A stretch of DNA of 64,000 nt from Clostridium yunnanense (GTDB lineage: Bacteria > Bacillota > Clostridia > Clostridiales > Clostridiaceae): assembly GCF_016595795.1 (NCBI RefSeq), contig NZ_JAENHN010000048.1, positions 62,001 through 126,000 of the forward strand. Direction: 5' to 3'. Position 1 is the first letter of the stretch, and the number at the start of each line of letters is the position of its first letter. Below, piece after piece: positions 26,160 through 34,897 of this stretch. The notes under the pieces were generated by a model. It searched no databases. It was not told the DNA's origin and was given only the letters and a program-made list of their open reading frames with translations. The position numbers and the translations under genes were made by a program.

Positions 26160-26400
26160 AATAGCTAAGTTTAATTCTATGAAGAGAAGAGTAAGCTTTG
26201 GTACATTTGCAGAGAGAAAATACATTTGCTGTGAGTATTTTTATATGGAATTAGCTGAAAACTAACTCTGAGTGACTTTAATAAAGTTCGTGAAAATCGC
26301 GTTAAGATTAACTAAAGTGACTTGTTTTTCAAGTAATTTGGGTGGAACCACGGGAATGATATTCTCCCGTCCCTTGATATAGGGACGGGAGTTTTTTATT
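26160..26400 (+). ncRNA. T-box riboswitch leader of thrS
   Basis: An RNA leader that reads uncharged tRNA-Thr. Seen directly: a long stem I region, the conserved T-box GGGTGGAACCACGGG (about 26339-26354), and a competing terminator CTCCCGTCCC / GGGACGGGAG followed by T6 (26364-26397). Uncharged tRNA stabilises the antiterminator and allows thrS expression. The specifier codon could not be placed with certainty by eye; threonine is inferred from the downstream gene. Confidence 0.93.
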
Positions 26401-26525
26401 TTGTTTAAAATATTGTCCTTTTCAAGTTTAATCTATATTTAAATGTACTTCTATCTGTTTTCCACGGAATACGAGTTTAAACTTAGGACTATTCTATAAA
26501 TTTTATTATGAAGGGAGATTTACAA

Positions 26526-28463
26526 ATGGTAAAAATAACTCTTAAAGATGGATCAGTTAAAGAATTTGAAGCTGGTTTATCCGTTTATGAAATTGCAAAA
26601 GGCATTAGTGAGGGTCTTGCAAGAGTAGCTTGTTGTGGCATCGTTAATGACAAGGTAGTTGATTTAAGATTTGAGGTTGATACTGACTGTAACTTAAGCA
26701 TTTGTACTTTTGATTCACAAGAAGGTAAGGATGCATTTAGACATACAACATCTCATATATTAGCATATGCTGTTAAAAGACTATTTCCAGAAACTAAATT
26801 AGCTATAGGTCCTTCTATAACTAGCGGCTTCTATTATGACTTTGATAAAGAAACTTCTTTTTCAGCAGCTGATTTAAACAAACTAGAAGATGAAATGAAA
26901 AAGATCATAAAGGAAGATGCTGCGATTGAAAGATTTGAACTTCCAAGACAAGAGGCTTTAAAGCTTATGGAAGAAAAAAATGAATCTTATAAAGTAGAAC
27001 TAATTAATGATCTTCCAGAAGATGAGGTCATATCCTTCTATAAGATAGGCGACTTCACTGATTTATGTGCTGGTCCTCACTTAATGTCATTAAAGCCAAT
27101 AAAAGCTTTTAAGCTTCTTAGAAGTGCAGGTGCTTATTGGAGAGGAAACGAAAAGAACAAGATGCTTACAAGAATATACGGCACTTCCTTCCCAAAAAAA
27201 TCAGAACTAGATGAGCATTTAGCAGCATTAGAAGAAGCTAAGAAAAGAGACCATAACAAATTAGGTAGAGAATTAAGTTTATTTACTACTGATGAAAATG
27301 TAGGTCAAGGTCTTCCTCTATTAATGCCTAAGGGTGCTAAGGTTATTCAAGTTCTTCAAAGATGGATAGAAGATGAAGAAGAGAGAAGAGGTTATCTTCT
27401 TACAAAAACTCCTCTTATGGCTAAGAGTGATTTATATAAAATATCTGGTCACTGGCAACATTATAAAGATGGAATGTTTGTTTTAGGAGATGAGGAACAT
27501 GACAGTGAAGTATTTGGTTTAAGACCAATGACTTGTCCATTCCAATTTTCAATATATAATTCAGATCAACACAGCTATAGAGATCTTCCTCTTAGATACG
27601 CAGAAACTTCTACTCTATTTAGAAATGAAGCTTCTGGAGAAATGCATGGACTTACAAGAGTTAGACAATTTACTTTAGCAGATGGTCATATTGTATGTAC
27701 TCCAGAACAAGTTGAGCAAGAGTTTAAAGACGTAGTTGATTTAATAAAATACGTTATGACTACATTAGGAATTCAAGATGATATTTCTTATAGATTCTCA
27801 AAATGGGATCCTAATGATAAAGAAAAATATATAAACAATCCTGAAGCTTGGGAAAACACTCAAGACTTAATGAGAGAAATTCTTAATCACTTAGAAATTG
27901 ATTACGTTGAAGCTGATGGTGAAGCAGCATTCTATGGACCAAAACTTGATATTCAAGCTAGAAATGTTCACGGAAAAGAAGATACTATAATAACAGTACA
28001 AATCGACTTTGCTCTAGCTGAAAGATTTAACATGACTTATATAGATAAGAATGGCGAAAAGAAACTTCCTTATGTAATCCATAGAAGTTCAATTGGTTGC
28101 TACGAAAGAACTCTAGCAATGCTTATTGAAAAATACGCAGGTGCCCTACCAACATGGTTAGCTCCAGTTCAGGCTAAAGTACTTCCTATATCTGATAAGT
28201 ATAATGATTATGCAGAATCAGTTGTTAAAGCATTAAGACTTAAAGGTATAAGAGTTGAAGGCGATTATAGAGCTGAAAAAATTGGTTACAAGATAAGAGA
28301 AGCTTCTGTTGATAAGACTCCATATATCCTTATAGTTGGAGAAAAAGAAGTAGAAAATAATTCAGTATCTGTTAGAAGCAGAAAAGCTGGTGATGAAGGT
28401 TCATTAGAATTACTAGGCTTTATCGAAAGATTAGTTAATGAAAACGCTACTAGAGAACATTAA
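26526..28463 (+). CDS. thrS: Threonyl-tRNA synthetase
   Basis: Class II aminoacyl-tRNA synthetase of 645 aa that charges tRNA-Thr. An N-terminal TGS domain (about 1-62), the editing domain with zinc-type HTTSHILA and CAGPHL histidines, the catalytic core with motif 2 FRNEASGEMHGLTRVRQF, the MTCPF zinc cysteine and motif 3 IGCYERTL, then an anticodon-binding domain (about 540-640). AAGGGAG sits at good distance from the ATG at 26526; the in-frame ATG at 26508 lies upstream of that site. Expression is controlled by the T-box upstream. A strong terminator follows. Confidence 0.98.
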   Translation: MVKITLKDGSVKEFEAGLSVYEIAKGISEGLARVACCGIVNDKVVDLRFEVDTDCNLSICTFDSQEGKDAFRHTTSHILAYAVKRLFPETKLAIGPSITSGFYYDFDKETSFSAADLNKLEDEMKKIIKEDAAIERFELPRQEALKLMEEKNESYKVELINDLPEDEVISFYKIGDFTDLCAGPHLMSLKPIKAFKLLRSAGAYWRGNEKNKMLTRIYGTSFPKKSELDEHLAALEEAKKRDHNKLGRELSLFTTDENVGQGLPLLMPKGAKVIQVLQRWIEDEEERRGYLLTKTPLMAKSDLYKISGHWQHYKDGMFVLGDEEHDSEVFGLRPMTCPFQFSIYNSDQHSYRDLPLRYAETSTLFRNEASGEMHGLTRVRQFTLADGHIVCTPEQVEQEFKDVVDLIKYVMTTLGIQDDISYRFSKWDPNDKEKYINNPEAWENTQDLMREILNHLEIDYVEADGEAAFYGPKLDIQARNVHGKEDTIITVQIDFALAERFNMTYIDKNGEKKLPYVIHRSSIGCYERTLAMLIEKYAGALPTWLAPVQAKVLPISDKYNDYAESVVKALRLKGIRVEGDYRAEKIGYKIREASVDKTPYILIVGEKEVENNSVSVRSRKAGDEGSLELLGFIERLVNENATREH

Positions 28464-28467
28464 AAAA

Positions 28468-28496
28468 TAGAACTCCTTCGGGAGTTCTATTTTTTT
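28468..28496 (+). terminator. Intrinsic terminator of thrS
   Basis: ATAGAACTCC-TTCG-GGAGTTCTAT stem with a UUCG tetraloop and T7 tail, 4 nt after the stop codon. Confidence 0.9.
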
Positions 28497-28599
28497 GTTT
28501 AATCTCTATATATACTTTATTTCTGAAGTTATAAAACCTACTACTTTATAACTTTTATTTGTATAGTAAATTCTTATCTTATCCTGTATCTTTACAATA

Positions 28600-30294
28600 T
28601 TAGAGCTTCTTGTCATCTACTGAGTCAAGCCACTGCTCTATAGAATTTATTATTGAACTTACACAGCCGTCTTCAAATGGAGACTTCAAGTTTGCATAAT
28701 TAACTAATTGTAGGAATGATTTTGTTCCACCAACTTTACAAAGTTCTACATAGTCTTTCCATGCATCTTCCCTGTTTTCATTGGCTCTTTTCCAAAATTG
28801 AAGTGCACAGATTTGAGCTAAAGTATAATCTATATAATAGAAAGGTGATGTAAATATATGAGATTGTTGGAACCACCATGCTCCTCTTTCTAAGAAATCA
28901 CATTCCTCGTAATTTTTATGTGGTAGATACTTCTTTTCTATTTCTCTCCAAGCTCTCTTTCTCTCTGCTGGATCTACATCTGGATTCTCATAGACAAAGT
29001 GTTGGAATTCATCAACAGTAACTCCATAAGGTATAAACTTTATAGCACTTCCTAAATGTATAAACTTATATTTATCTGCATCTTCTTCAAAGAATAAATT
29101 CATCCATGGCCAAGTAAAAAACTCCATACTCATAGAATGAATCTCACAACTTTCATAAGTAGGGAAATTACACTCAGGTATCTCTATCCATCTAGATGAA
29201 TAAACTTGAAATGCATGCCCTGCTTCATGTGTCAAAACATCCACATCTCCTGATGTTCCGTTAAAGTTAGAAAATATAAACGGAGATTTGTAATCTGGTA
29301 TATAAGTACAGTATCCTCCGCCTGCTTTCCCCTTCTTAGTAACTAAATCTAATAGTTCTCCATCTACCATAAAATCAAAGAACTCTTTAGTTTCTGATGA
29401 TAATTCCGAATACATTTTTACGCCATTAGCTACTATCCATTGTGGATCACCTTTTGGTATTGCATTTCCACTTAAAAACTCGAATTTCTCATCATAGTAG
29501 CTTAACTTATCTAAGCCTAACCTGTTAGTTTGTCTTTTATAAAGCTTTGATGCAGCTGGAACAATATAATCCTGGACTTGCTTTCTAAAATTAGAAACCA
29601 TTTGTGGATTATAATCACTTCTCATCATTCTCACATATCCTAATTCTACAAAGTTCTTAAATCCCAACTTTCTAGCTATTTTCGTTCTTACTTTTACAAG
29701 ATCATCATATATTCTATCTATCTCTGCCTCATGTTGTACGAAATAATCATACTTAACCTGAGAAGCTTCTTTTCTAACTTCTCTATCTTTACTCTGTATA
29801 AATGGTACTAATCCTGAAAGATTTTTTTCTTCTCCTTTAAACTGAATTTTTGCCGAAGCAAGCAGCTTAGTATATTCCGATGCTAACTTATTTTCTAGTT
29901 GTAGCTCCTCAATAACCTTTGGAGAAAATGCTTTCAAAGAAAACTCGGCTAATGTAAAAAATTGATTACCTAACTTTTCTTCAAGGCTACATCTAAACTG
30001 GGAATTAACTATTTCCTTATAAAATATTGAATTCAATTCATCATATAATGGCGAATATTCATCCCAATAACTTTGTTCATCATCATAATATTGATCTTGA
30101 GTATTAATTGTATGCCTTATATTAGTTAGTGTACTCATAGTTTGAATGTGATTTCTAAGCTCATTTATATTTTTTATGCACTCATATTGTTGCTCAGAAC
30201 TGTTTGAGTCTCTTAATCTAGCCATATGTGAGTTAAATTGCTCTTTAACTTCTTCATAGTTAGGCCTCTCATACTTAAAATCCTTGAATTTCAT
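28600..30294 (-). CDS. M3-family oligoendopeptidase (PepF-like)
   Basis: Cytoplasmic zinc peptidase of 564 aa that cleaves short peptides. The zinc motif is VLTHEAGHAFQ, with the distal Glu supplied in YESCEIHSMSMEFF, the usual M3 pattern. The length matches the compact M3 oligoendopeptidase family. AGGGGGC precedes the ATG. Monocistronic on the minus strand, converging on thrS. A likely housekeeping role in peptide turnover; no signal peptide. Confidence 0.93.
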   Translation of the reverse strand: MKFKDFKYERPNYEEVKEQFNSHMARLRDSNSSEQQYECIKNINELRNHIQTMSTLTNIRHTINTQDQYYDDEQSYWDEYSPLYDELNSIFYKEIVNSQFRCSLEEKLGNQFFTLAEFSLKAFSPKVIEELQLENKLASEYTKLLASAKIQFKGEEKNLSGLVPFIQSKDREVRKEASQVKYDYFVQHEAEIDRIYDDLVKVRTKIARKLGFKNFVELGYVRMMRSDYNPQMVSNFRKQVQDYIVPAASKLYKRQTNRLGLDKLSYYDEKFEFLSGNAIPKGDPQWIVANGVKMYSELSSETKEFFDFMVDGELLDLVTKKGKAGGGYCTYIPDYKSPFIFSNFNGTSGDVDVLTHEAGHAFQVYSSRWIEIPECNFPTYESCEIHSMSMEFFTWPWMNLFFEEDADKYKFIHLGSAIKFIPYGVTVDEFQHFVYENPDVDPAERKRAWREIEKKYLPHKNYEECDFLERGAWWFQQSHIFTSPFYYIDYTLAQICALQFWKRANENREDAWKDYVELCKVGGTKSFLQLVNYANLKSPFEDGCVSSIINSIEQWLDSVDDKKL

Positions 30295-30324
30295 TATTAA
30301 TGCCCCCTAAATTAATATATATAT

Positions 30325-30365
30325 GTACCACTTAGTAATAAAAGTATATTTTTAGAATTATTGTT
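30325..30365. repeat. Family B repeat, left-end fragment
   Basis: ATGTACCACTTAGTAATAAA closely matches the left end of the full element at 51420 and is followed by diverged A/T-rich sequence. No right arm. It lies in the promoter region of the M3 peptidase gene. Confidence 0.5.
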
Positions 30366-30417
30366 AATATTATACCATACATGTAATTACAAATAAATTT
30401 TAACAATAAAAATACTT

Positions 30418-30984
30418 TTATATAATTGTACGTATACTTCTTTCTGATATTATATGTGTTACTTTTTCATCATAGACTTCAATAGGTATAGAATCAAAAA
30501 TTTGAAATTCATATGCTAGTGCAATCCTAGGTGCTTTTCTATTATGTTTTAGAAATTTATCATAATATCCTCCACCATATCCAAGTCTATCTCCACTCTT
30601 AGAAAAAGCTAGTCCTGGCATTATTATTAAGTCAATACTATCCTCTGGCACCACTTTACTAATTTCTTTTGGCTCTAATATATTAAAAGGAGGTACCTCC
30701 ACTAAATCCTTAATTGAATTTATTTGTACAGCATTCATTTCTTTAGTATTTTTATTTACTTTAGGAACAAATACTTTTTTCCCTAATTCCAACGATTTAT
30801 TTATTATTTCATGTGTATCTACTTCACCACCAATAGATATATATATAAATAAGTCTATACAAGATTTATATTCTTCTGTCTGTAAAAGCATACTTCTTAT
30901 ATTTCTATCAAATTCTTCTTTCATAATTATATCCAAAGTACTTCTCTTCTGCTTTATCAGTTCTCTATAACCTTTCTTATCCAT
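30418..30984 (-). CDS. 5-formyltetrahydrofolate cyclo-ligase
   Basis: ATP-dependent enzyme of 188 aa that recycles 5-formyl-THF to 5,10-methenyl-THF in one-carbon metabolism. Diagnostic features are a basic N-terminus (KKGYRELIKQKR), the PGLAFSKSGDRLGYGGGYYDKFL region for ATP and folate binding, and normal family length. GAGGAGATAGG precedes the ATG. A stand-alone gene 123 bp upstream of the M3 peptidase gene. Confidence 0.95.
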   Translation of the reverse strand: MDKKGYRELIKQKRSTLDIIMKEEFDRNIRSMLLQTEEYKSCIDLFIYISIGGEVDTHEIINKSLELGKKVFVPKVNKNTKEMNAVQINSIKDLVEVPPFNILEPKEISKVVPEDSIDLIIMPGLAFSKSGDRLGYGGGYYDKFLKHNRKAPRIALAYEFQIFDSIPIEVYDEKVTHIISERSIRTII

Positions 30985-31108
30985 CCTATCTCCTCAAGTG
31001 CAATTAATTGCTCAATTTCTAATATCTAATTCTTAAATGTCTGAAATTAGATTTCTTAAAAAACTTATACACATATTTTTATGTATAAATATATATTAAA
31101 GCACAAAG

Positions 31109-31136
31109 CCTTCTTGTTGCAAGAAGGCTTTATAGT
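31109..31136. terminator. Intrinsic terminator after the 56-aa ORF
   Basis: Inverted repeat AAAGCCTTCTTG / CAAGAAGGCTTT around a 3-nt loop, immediately after the small ORF's stop codon on the minus strand. Confidence 0.75.
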
Positions 31137-31307
31137 TTAGCTAGTATGCTCTTTATTGACAACAATATCTTTATGAGGAATATTCATCTCTATATATAAT
31201 TTATCTCCCTCTTCCAAGTTATATTCTGTACTAGTAATATCGGCAATTAAATTATTGTAATATCTTTCTCTATACTTCTTACTAAAAAGATATTTAAAAA
31301 GCCACAT
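31137..31307 (-). CDS. Small acidic/basic hypothetical protein (56 aa)
   Basis: A 56-codon frame starting MWLFKYLFSKKYRERYY, with AGGAG nine nt before the ATG and a terminator directly after the stop. The basic, aromatic N-terminus could sit at the membrane surface; the C-terminal half is acidic. No family recognised. The ribosome binding site plus terminator make it a plausible real gene. Confidence 0.55.
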   Translation of the reverse strand: MWLFKYLFSKKYRERYYNNLIADITSTEYNLEEGDKLYIEMNIPHKDIVVNKEHTS

Positions 31308-31610
31308 ATCATATCTCTCCTGTCTTCTAGGAATATTATGGATTTATTTTGTATTAATTTTCTACTTTTTATACCTATATAATATAAATCACCAATTTCC
31401 TATACAGTAAAAAAAAGTGATAGAATTACGGACGCACCACTTCATAATAAAATTTATTATTTTTAAATTCTCTCACCAAAACCCGTGAGAGTTTTAAAAA
31501 TAAATTTCGGATCGAAGTGGTTCATCTTTATATCTATCACACATGAAAGGGAAAAGTAAGGTTTTATATATTATTATGATTATTAAGAAATAACATAATT
31601 TAATTTTTAT
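31308..31610. other. Intergenic region holding a family B repeat
   Basis: No ORF with a ribosome binding site. The only clear structure is the family B palindrome at 31431-31527. Confidence 0.55.
31431..31527. repeat. Family B palindromic repeat, copy 1
   Basis: Ends CACCACTTC / GAAGTGGTTC and inner arms TTTTTAAATTCTCTCAC / GTGAGAGTTTTAAAAA. Same plan as 36359-36454 and 51420-51513. Confidence 0.75.
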
Positions 31611-31655
31611 AAAGCAAAGGCGCTTTTACCCTAATAGTAAAAGCGCCTTTGCTTT
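31611..31655 (-). terminator. Perfect 19-bp hairpin at the end of the GGDEF/EAL operon
   Basis: Arms at 31611-31629 and 31637-31655 are fully complementary (core AAAGGCGCTTTTAC) with a 7-nt loop. It is unusually G/C-rich for the region and about 165 nt beyond the stop codon of the 236-aa protein. The T run is weak. Confidence 0.6.
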
Positions 31656-31819
31656 ATATTAGTATTATAACATTTTCATAAGTTTTGTCAATACATTTTT
31701 CCACCTTTCTATATTACAAGCGTAAATATTCTCTTTTTATCAACAATTCAAGTTCACAAGTATTAATTTAATCTTTCAACTATATCTTTATATGCTTATT
31801 GTTTGTATGAAATTTATGT

Positions 31820-32530
31820 CTAGATCCTTGCATAAATACTTTTTTTCATTTCTATAAAATTTTTATTTTCTATTCTTAATTTTTTTATTTGAAATAACAT
31901 TAATTTTGTATATTCATCGATAATATCTATGTTTTTAATTATTTCTATTGATATAGTATTTTGGTTTTGTTTATAATAGTTATTCATTCTCTCTAACATA
32001 ACTTCTCGAATGTAACTATATATATATTTGTCAAACCTGTCCACTTCATTATAAATAGAAACAAATCTATCATTTATAATGGTTATGCATCTAAATATTT
32101 CTCCTAAATCTAATTGTTTATAAACTTTATTATAATTGTCTTGAATAAATATTCTACTTCCTTTTCTTTGTTCTTTCAGCCTATATAAAATACCTTTCGT
32201 ACTTTCATCATAAAGCTTGTTTATTTCAAACAATTCCTTAAAAATATAATCCGACACATCGTATTCTAATATAGTTTTAATTATCTTATAACTTTCTTTA
32301 TCACATTGTAGTAGTATGTTATTGAAATTATTGAATGTCAATCTAATCTGCTCACATCTCTTAAAAATTAATTTAGAATTTTTATTTACCCATTCAAAAT
32401 ATTCTAATAATTCATTTGATTTTAATTTTGATATCTTGTTTTTGTCTGCAAATTGACCATTAATTATATAATACTTCAATTTACTTTTCAGTTTGATAAT
32501 CTTTTCTGTTATATGTATATTTTGTATCAT
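31820..32530 (-). CDS. Hypothetical protein translationally coupled to a GGDEF/EAL gene
   Basis: A 236-aa hydrophilic, helix-rich protein with many Ile/Lys/Asn and no membrane helix. Its ATG overlaps the stop of the GGDEF/EAL gene (ATGA), so the two are co-translated. The sequence suggests a helical bundle or coiled coil, perhaps a partner of the cyclic-di-GMP enzyme. No family recognised. Confidence 0.7.
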   Translation of the reverse strand: MIQNIHITEKIIKLKSKLKYYIINGQFADKNKISKLKSNELLEYFEWVNKNSKLIFKRCEQIRLTFNNFNNILLQCDKESYKIIKTILEYDVSDYIFKELFEINKLYDESTKGILYRLKEQRKGSRIFIQDNYNKVYKQLDLGEIFRCITIINDRFVSIYNEVDRFDKYIYSYIREVMLERMNNYYKQNQNTISIEIIKNIDIIDEYTKLMLFQIKKLRIENKNFIEMKKSIYARI

Positions 32531-33834
32531 ATTTCTTCAACCACTTTATTTTGTTTTAGTAACTTTTCAAAATTAGAGCATTCTAAAGGTTGACTTAATA
32601 AAAATCCTTGTACTTTGTTAAATCCATTTTCTTTTACAAATTCTAGCTGAGTATTATTCTCTATCCCCTCAATAATTATGTTATCATTTATAGATTTAAG
32701 AAATTTAAATATTACTGTGGTTTGCTGCCTCTTACGCAAATCATATTCAATATTATTCAAAAAAAACTTATCTAACTTAATAATATCAAAAGGTAAGCTC
32801 ATTGCACTAATTAAAGATGAATTGCCTGTTCCGAAGTCATCTAATGCTACTTTTATTCCTAAACTTTTTATATTTTTAATTATATTTAAAGCCCTCTCAT
32901 AAGAATCTATAAATATTCTTTCCGTTATCTCTAATTGTAAATACTCAGGTTCTAAGTCAAATTCAAGTAAGATATTTTCTAAATTACTTATAAAATTCTT
33001 ATCGTAAAATTGTCCCTGGCTGATGTTAACGGATAGAGGAATAGGTTGAAGACCTTTCTGTCTCCATATCATATTCTGTCTACATGACTCCCTTATTACC
33101 CAGTTTCCAAATTCAATTCCAAAGTTGTTTTCTTCAATAATTTTAATAAATTTATCTGGCTTTATTAGCCCTTCTATCTCATGTTTCCACCTTATTAAAA
33201 CTTCTGCAGACTCTATACTACCATTATCTATATTAAACTGAGGCTGAAAATACAATAAAAATTGCTTCATATATAAAGCTTTCTTTAAATCCATAGCTAA
33301 CAGCTTTTTCTTAATTAAATTATTCTGCTTATTAAATATCTTGTAACAACTTCCTCCTTCTTCTTTAGCTTGCTCTAAAGCTATCTCTGCTTGTTGCATC
33401 ACATCTTGAGGATGGCTTGTATGATTAGAATATAAACTTATTCCAATACTTAATGTAATACAGACACCTTGTCCATATATAATTATTGGTTCTTTAACTC
33501 TGGTTAGTAATTTTTCCGACATTGAAATAATATTATCTATACCTTTTTTCTCACAATTTATATGTACATACTTGTCTCCACAAAATCTAAAAAGAGAGCC
33601 ATTACTTGAATATATTTCTTTTATGATGCTCATTATTTTATCCAACACTAAATTACCAAAATCATATCCATAAATCGTATTTATATCTTTAAAATTTTCT
33701 ATATCAAATATTACAAGTACTATAGAATCATTTCTTTTTATATTCTCATCTATAATTAAGTTCATTTCCTTAAAAGAATAACTTAAATTATAAAAATTGG
33801 GTTTAAAAATTTTTTTCTCAAAATTAGAATTCAC
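32527..33834 (-). CDS. GGDEF/EAL protein, probable cyclic-di-GMP phosphodiesterase
   Basis: Protein of 435 aa. The GGDEF domain (about 15-170) has FCGDKY at the catalytic loop, so it is unlikely to make cyclic-di-GMP. The EAL domain (about 180-430) keeps the catalytic set: Glu in EVLIRW, Asn in NISQGQ, Glu in LEITER, DDFGTG, Lys in IKLDK, Glu in EGIEN and QGFLLSQPL. It should hydrolyse cyclic-di-GMP, with the degenerate GGDEF as a possible GTP sensor. No membrane segment. GTG start supported by GAGGAGGGG. First gene of a two-gene operon. Confidence 0.9.
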   Translation of the reverse strand: MNSNFEKKIFKPNFYNLSYSFKEMNLIIDENIKRNDSIVLVIFDIENFKDINTIYGYDFGNLVLDKIMSIIKEIYSSNGSLFRFCGDKYVHINCEKKGIDNIISMSEKLLTRVKEPIIIYGQGVCITLSIGISLYSNHTSHPQDVMQQAEIALEQAKEEGGSCYKIFNKQNNLIKKKLLAMDLKKALYMKQFLLYFQPQFNIDNGSIESAEVLIRWKHEIEGLIKPDKFIKIIEENNFGIEFGNWVIRESCRQNMIWRQKGLQPIPLSVNISQGQFYDKNFISNLENILLEFDLEPEYLQLEITERIFIDSYERALNIIKNIKSLGIKVALDDFGTGNSSLISAMSLPFDIIKLDKFFLNNIEYDLRKRQQTTVIFKFLKSINDNIIIEGIENNTQLEFVKENGFNKVQGFLLSQPLECSNFEKLLKQNKVVEEI

Positions 33835-34116
33835 TTAGTCCCCTCCTCATTTGACTTATATGTAACAATACTTTATATTACTATTACAAAATAAATATTT
33901 TGTCTAAAAAATCGTTATTACTCTTCCTTAATAAACCATATTTCTTGTTATTATCCTTTTTTTATTTAATTTCCTTTAATATTTTATTAGTTTTATATTT
34001 TTTTATAAAATTATACTAAATTTTTATATAAAAAATTGGTTACTAAGTTATATTATGTTATAATATTTTGGTCAAAATATTTATTTTGTATAATATTTTG
34101 CGTTGGGAGGATTATA

Positions 34117-34713
34117 GTGAGAAATACAGGTTCTAAAATCAAATATTTTACACAGAATGAGATGAAACGCATATTTAATGCAATAGAAAACTCACCCACT
34201 TCGCATTCATTGAGAGATTTAGCTATTTTTAGAGTAGCTTATAGGTGTGGATTAAGAGCATCAGAAATTGCCTTGATAAAAAGAGAAGATTACAACTCAA
34301 ACAAAGGTGAAATCTATTGTCAAAGACTAAAAGGAAGTAAGAATAATACTATTAGACTTGATACAAAAACAAAAGATATTTTAGATAAACATATAGAGTG
34401 TTCAAATATAATCTTAGACTCTGAAGTAATTTTTAGAAGTCAAGAGAACAATCCAATTTCTAGACAAACCTTAGACTATTTAATAAAAAAATATTGTTTA
34501 CTAGCAGCTGTGGAGGATAAAAGCAAGCATCACTTTCATTCAATAAAACATACTACCGCTGTTCATTTAGCAGAATCAGATATGGATATAAAAGAACTGC
34601 AATGGTGGCTAGGTCATAAAGTAGTTTCTAACACTGAAATATATTTTCAATTTACTACAAGGCAACAAGAGAGGATGTACACTAAATTAGACGAAAGAAG
34701 TGAAATGGTTTAG
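34117..34713 (+). CDS. Small tyrosine recombinase/integrase
   Basis: Catalytic-domain-only tyrosine recombinase of 198 aa. The first catalytic Arg is in YRCGLRASEIALI, a Lys is in LKGSKNN, then HSIKH where the usual motif is HxxRH (Arg replaced by Lys), the His/Trp site in WWLGHK and the nucleophile Tyr in TEIYFQF. The N-terminal core-binding domain is very short. GTG start at 34117 chosen because GGGAGG sits upstream. No attachment sites, excisionase or cargo genes are seen, so it is a lone recombinase or chromosomal remnant. Catalytic ability with Lys at this position is uncertain. Confidence 0.85.
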   Translation: MRNTGSKIKYFTQNEMKRIFNAIENSPTSHSLRDLAIFRVAYRCGLRASEIALIKREDYNSNKGEIYCQRLKGSKNNTIRLDTKTKDILDKHIECSNIILDSEVIFRSQENNPISRQTLDYLIKKYCLLAAVEDKSKHHFHSIKHTTAVHLAESDMDIKELQWWLGHKVVSNTEIYFQFTTRQQERMYTKLDERSEMV

Positions 34714-34743
34714 TTTTATAAGATCTTGTTTTCTTACATTATG

Positions 34744-34825
34744 AAAAAATCACTGAAGCGACTTTCAGTGATTTTTTCTGCATTTACCTTTCCCAATGCA
34801 TATGAGGGGAACTTGGCATGCGACA
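34744..34825 (-). ncRNA. Family D 3'-element with terminator, copy 2
   Basis: On the minus strand it follows the HD-GYP gene: a diverged outer stem (CGCATGCC / GGTAAATGC), an inner stem TTCCC / GGGAA, then terminator stem CACTGAAAG / CTTTCAGTG-like with a T run. The sequence has drifted from copy 1 but keeps the same fold. Confidence 0.6.
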
Positions 34826-34897
34826 CATTCTTCTTTTTTATTCTTTAATCTATATTATGCTTGAAGACTGAAATTTGTATTATTCAACCCCAAATAT

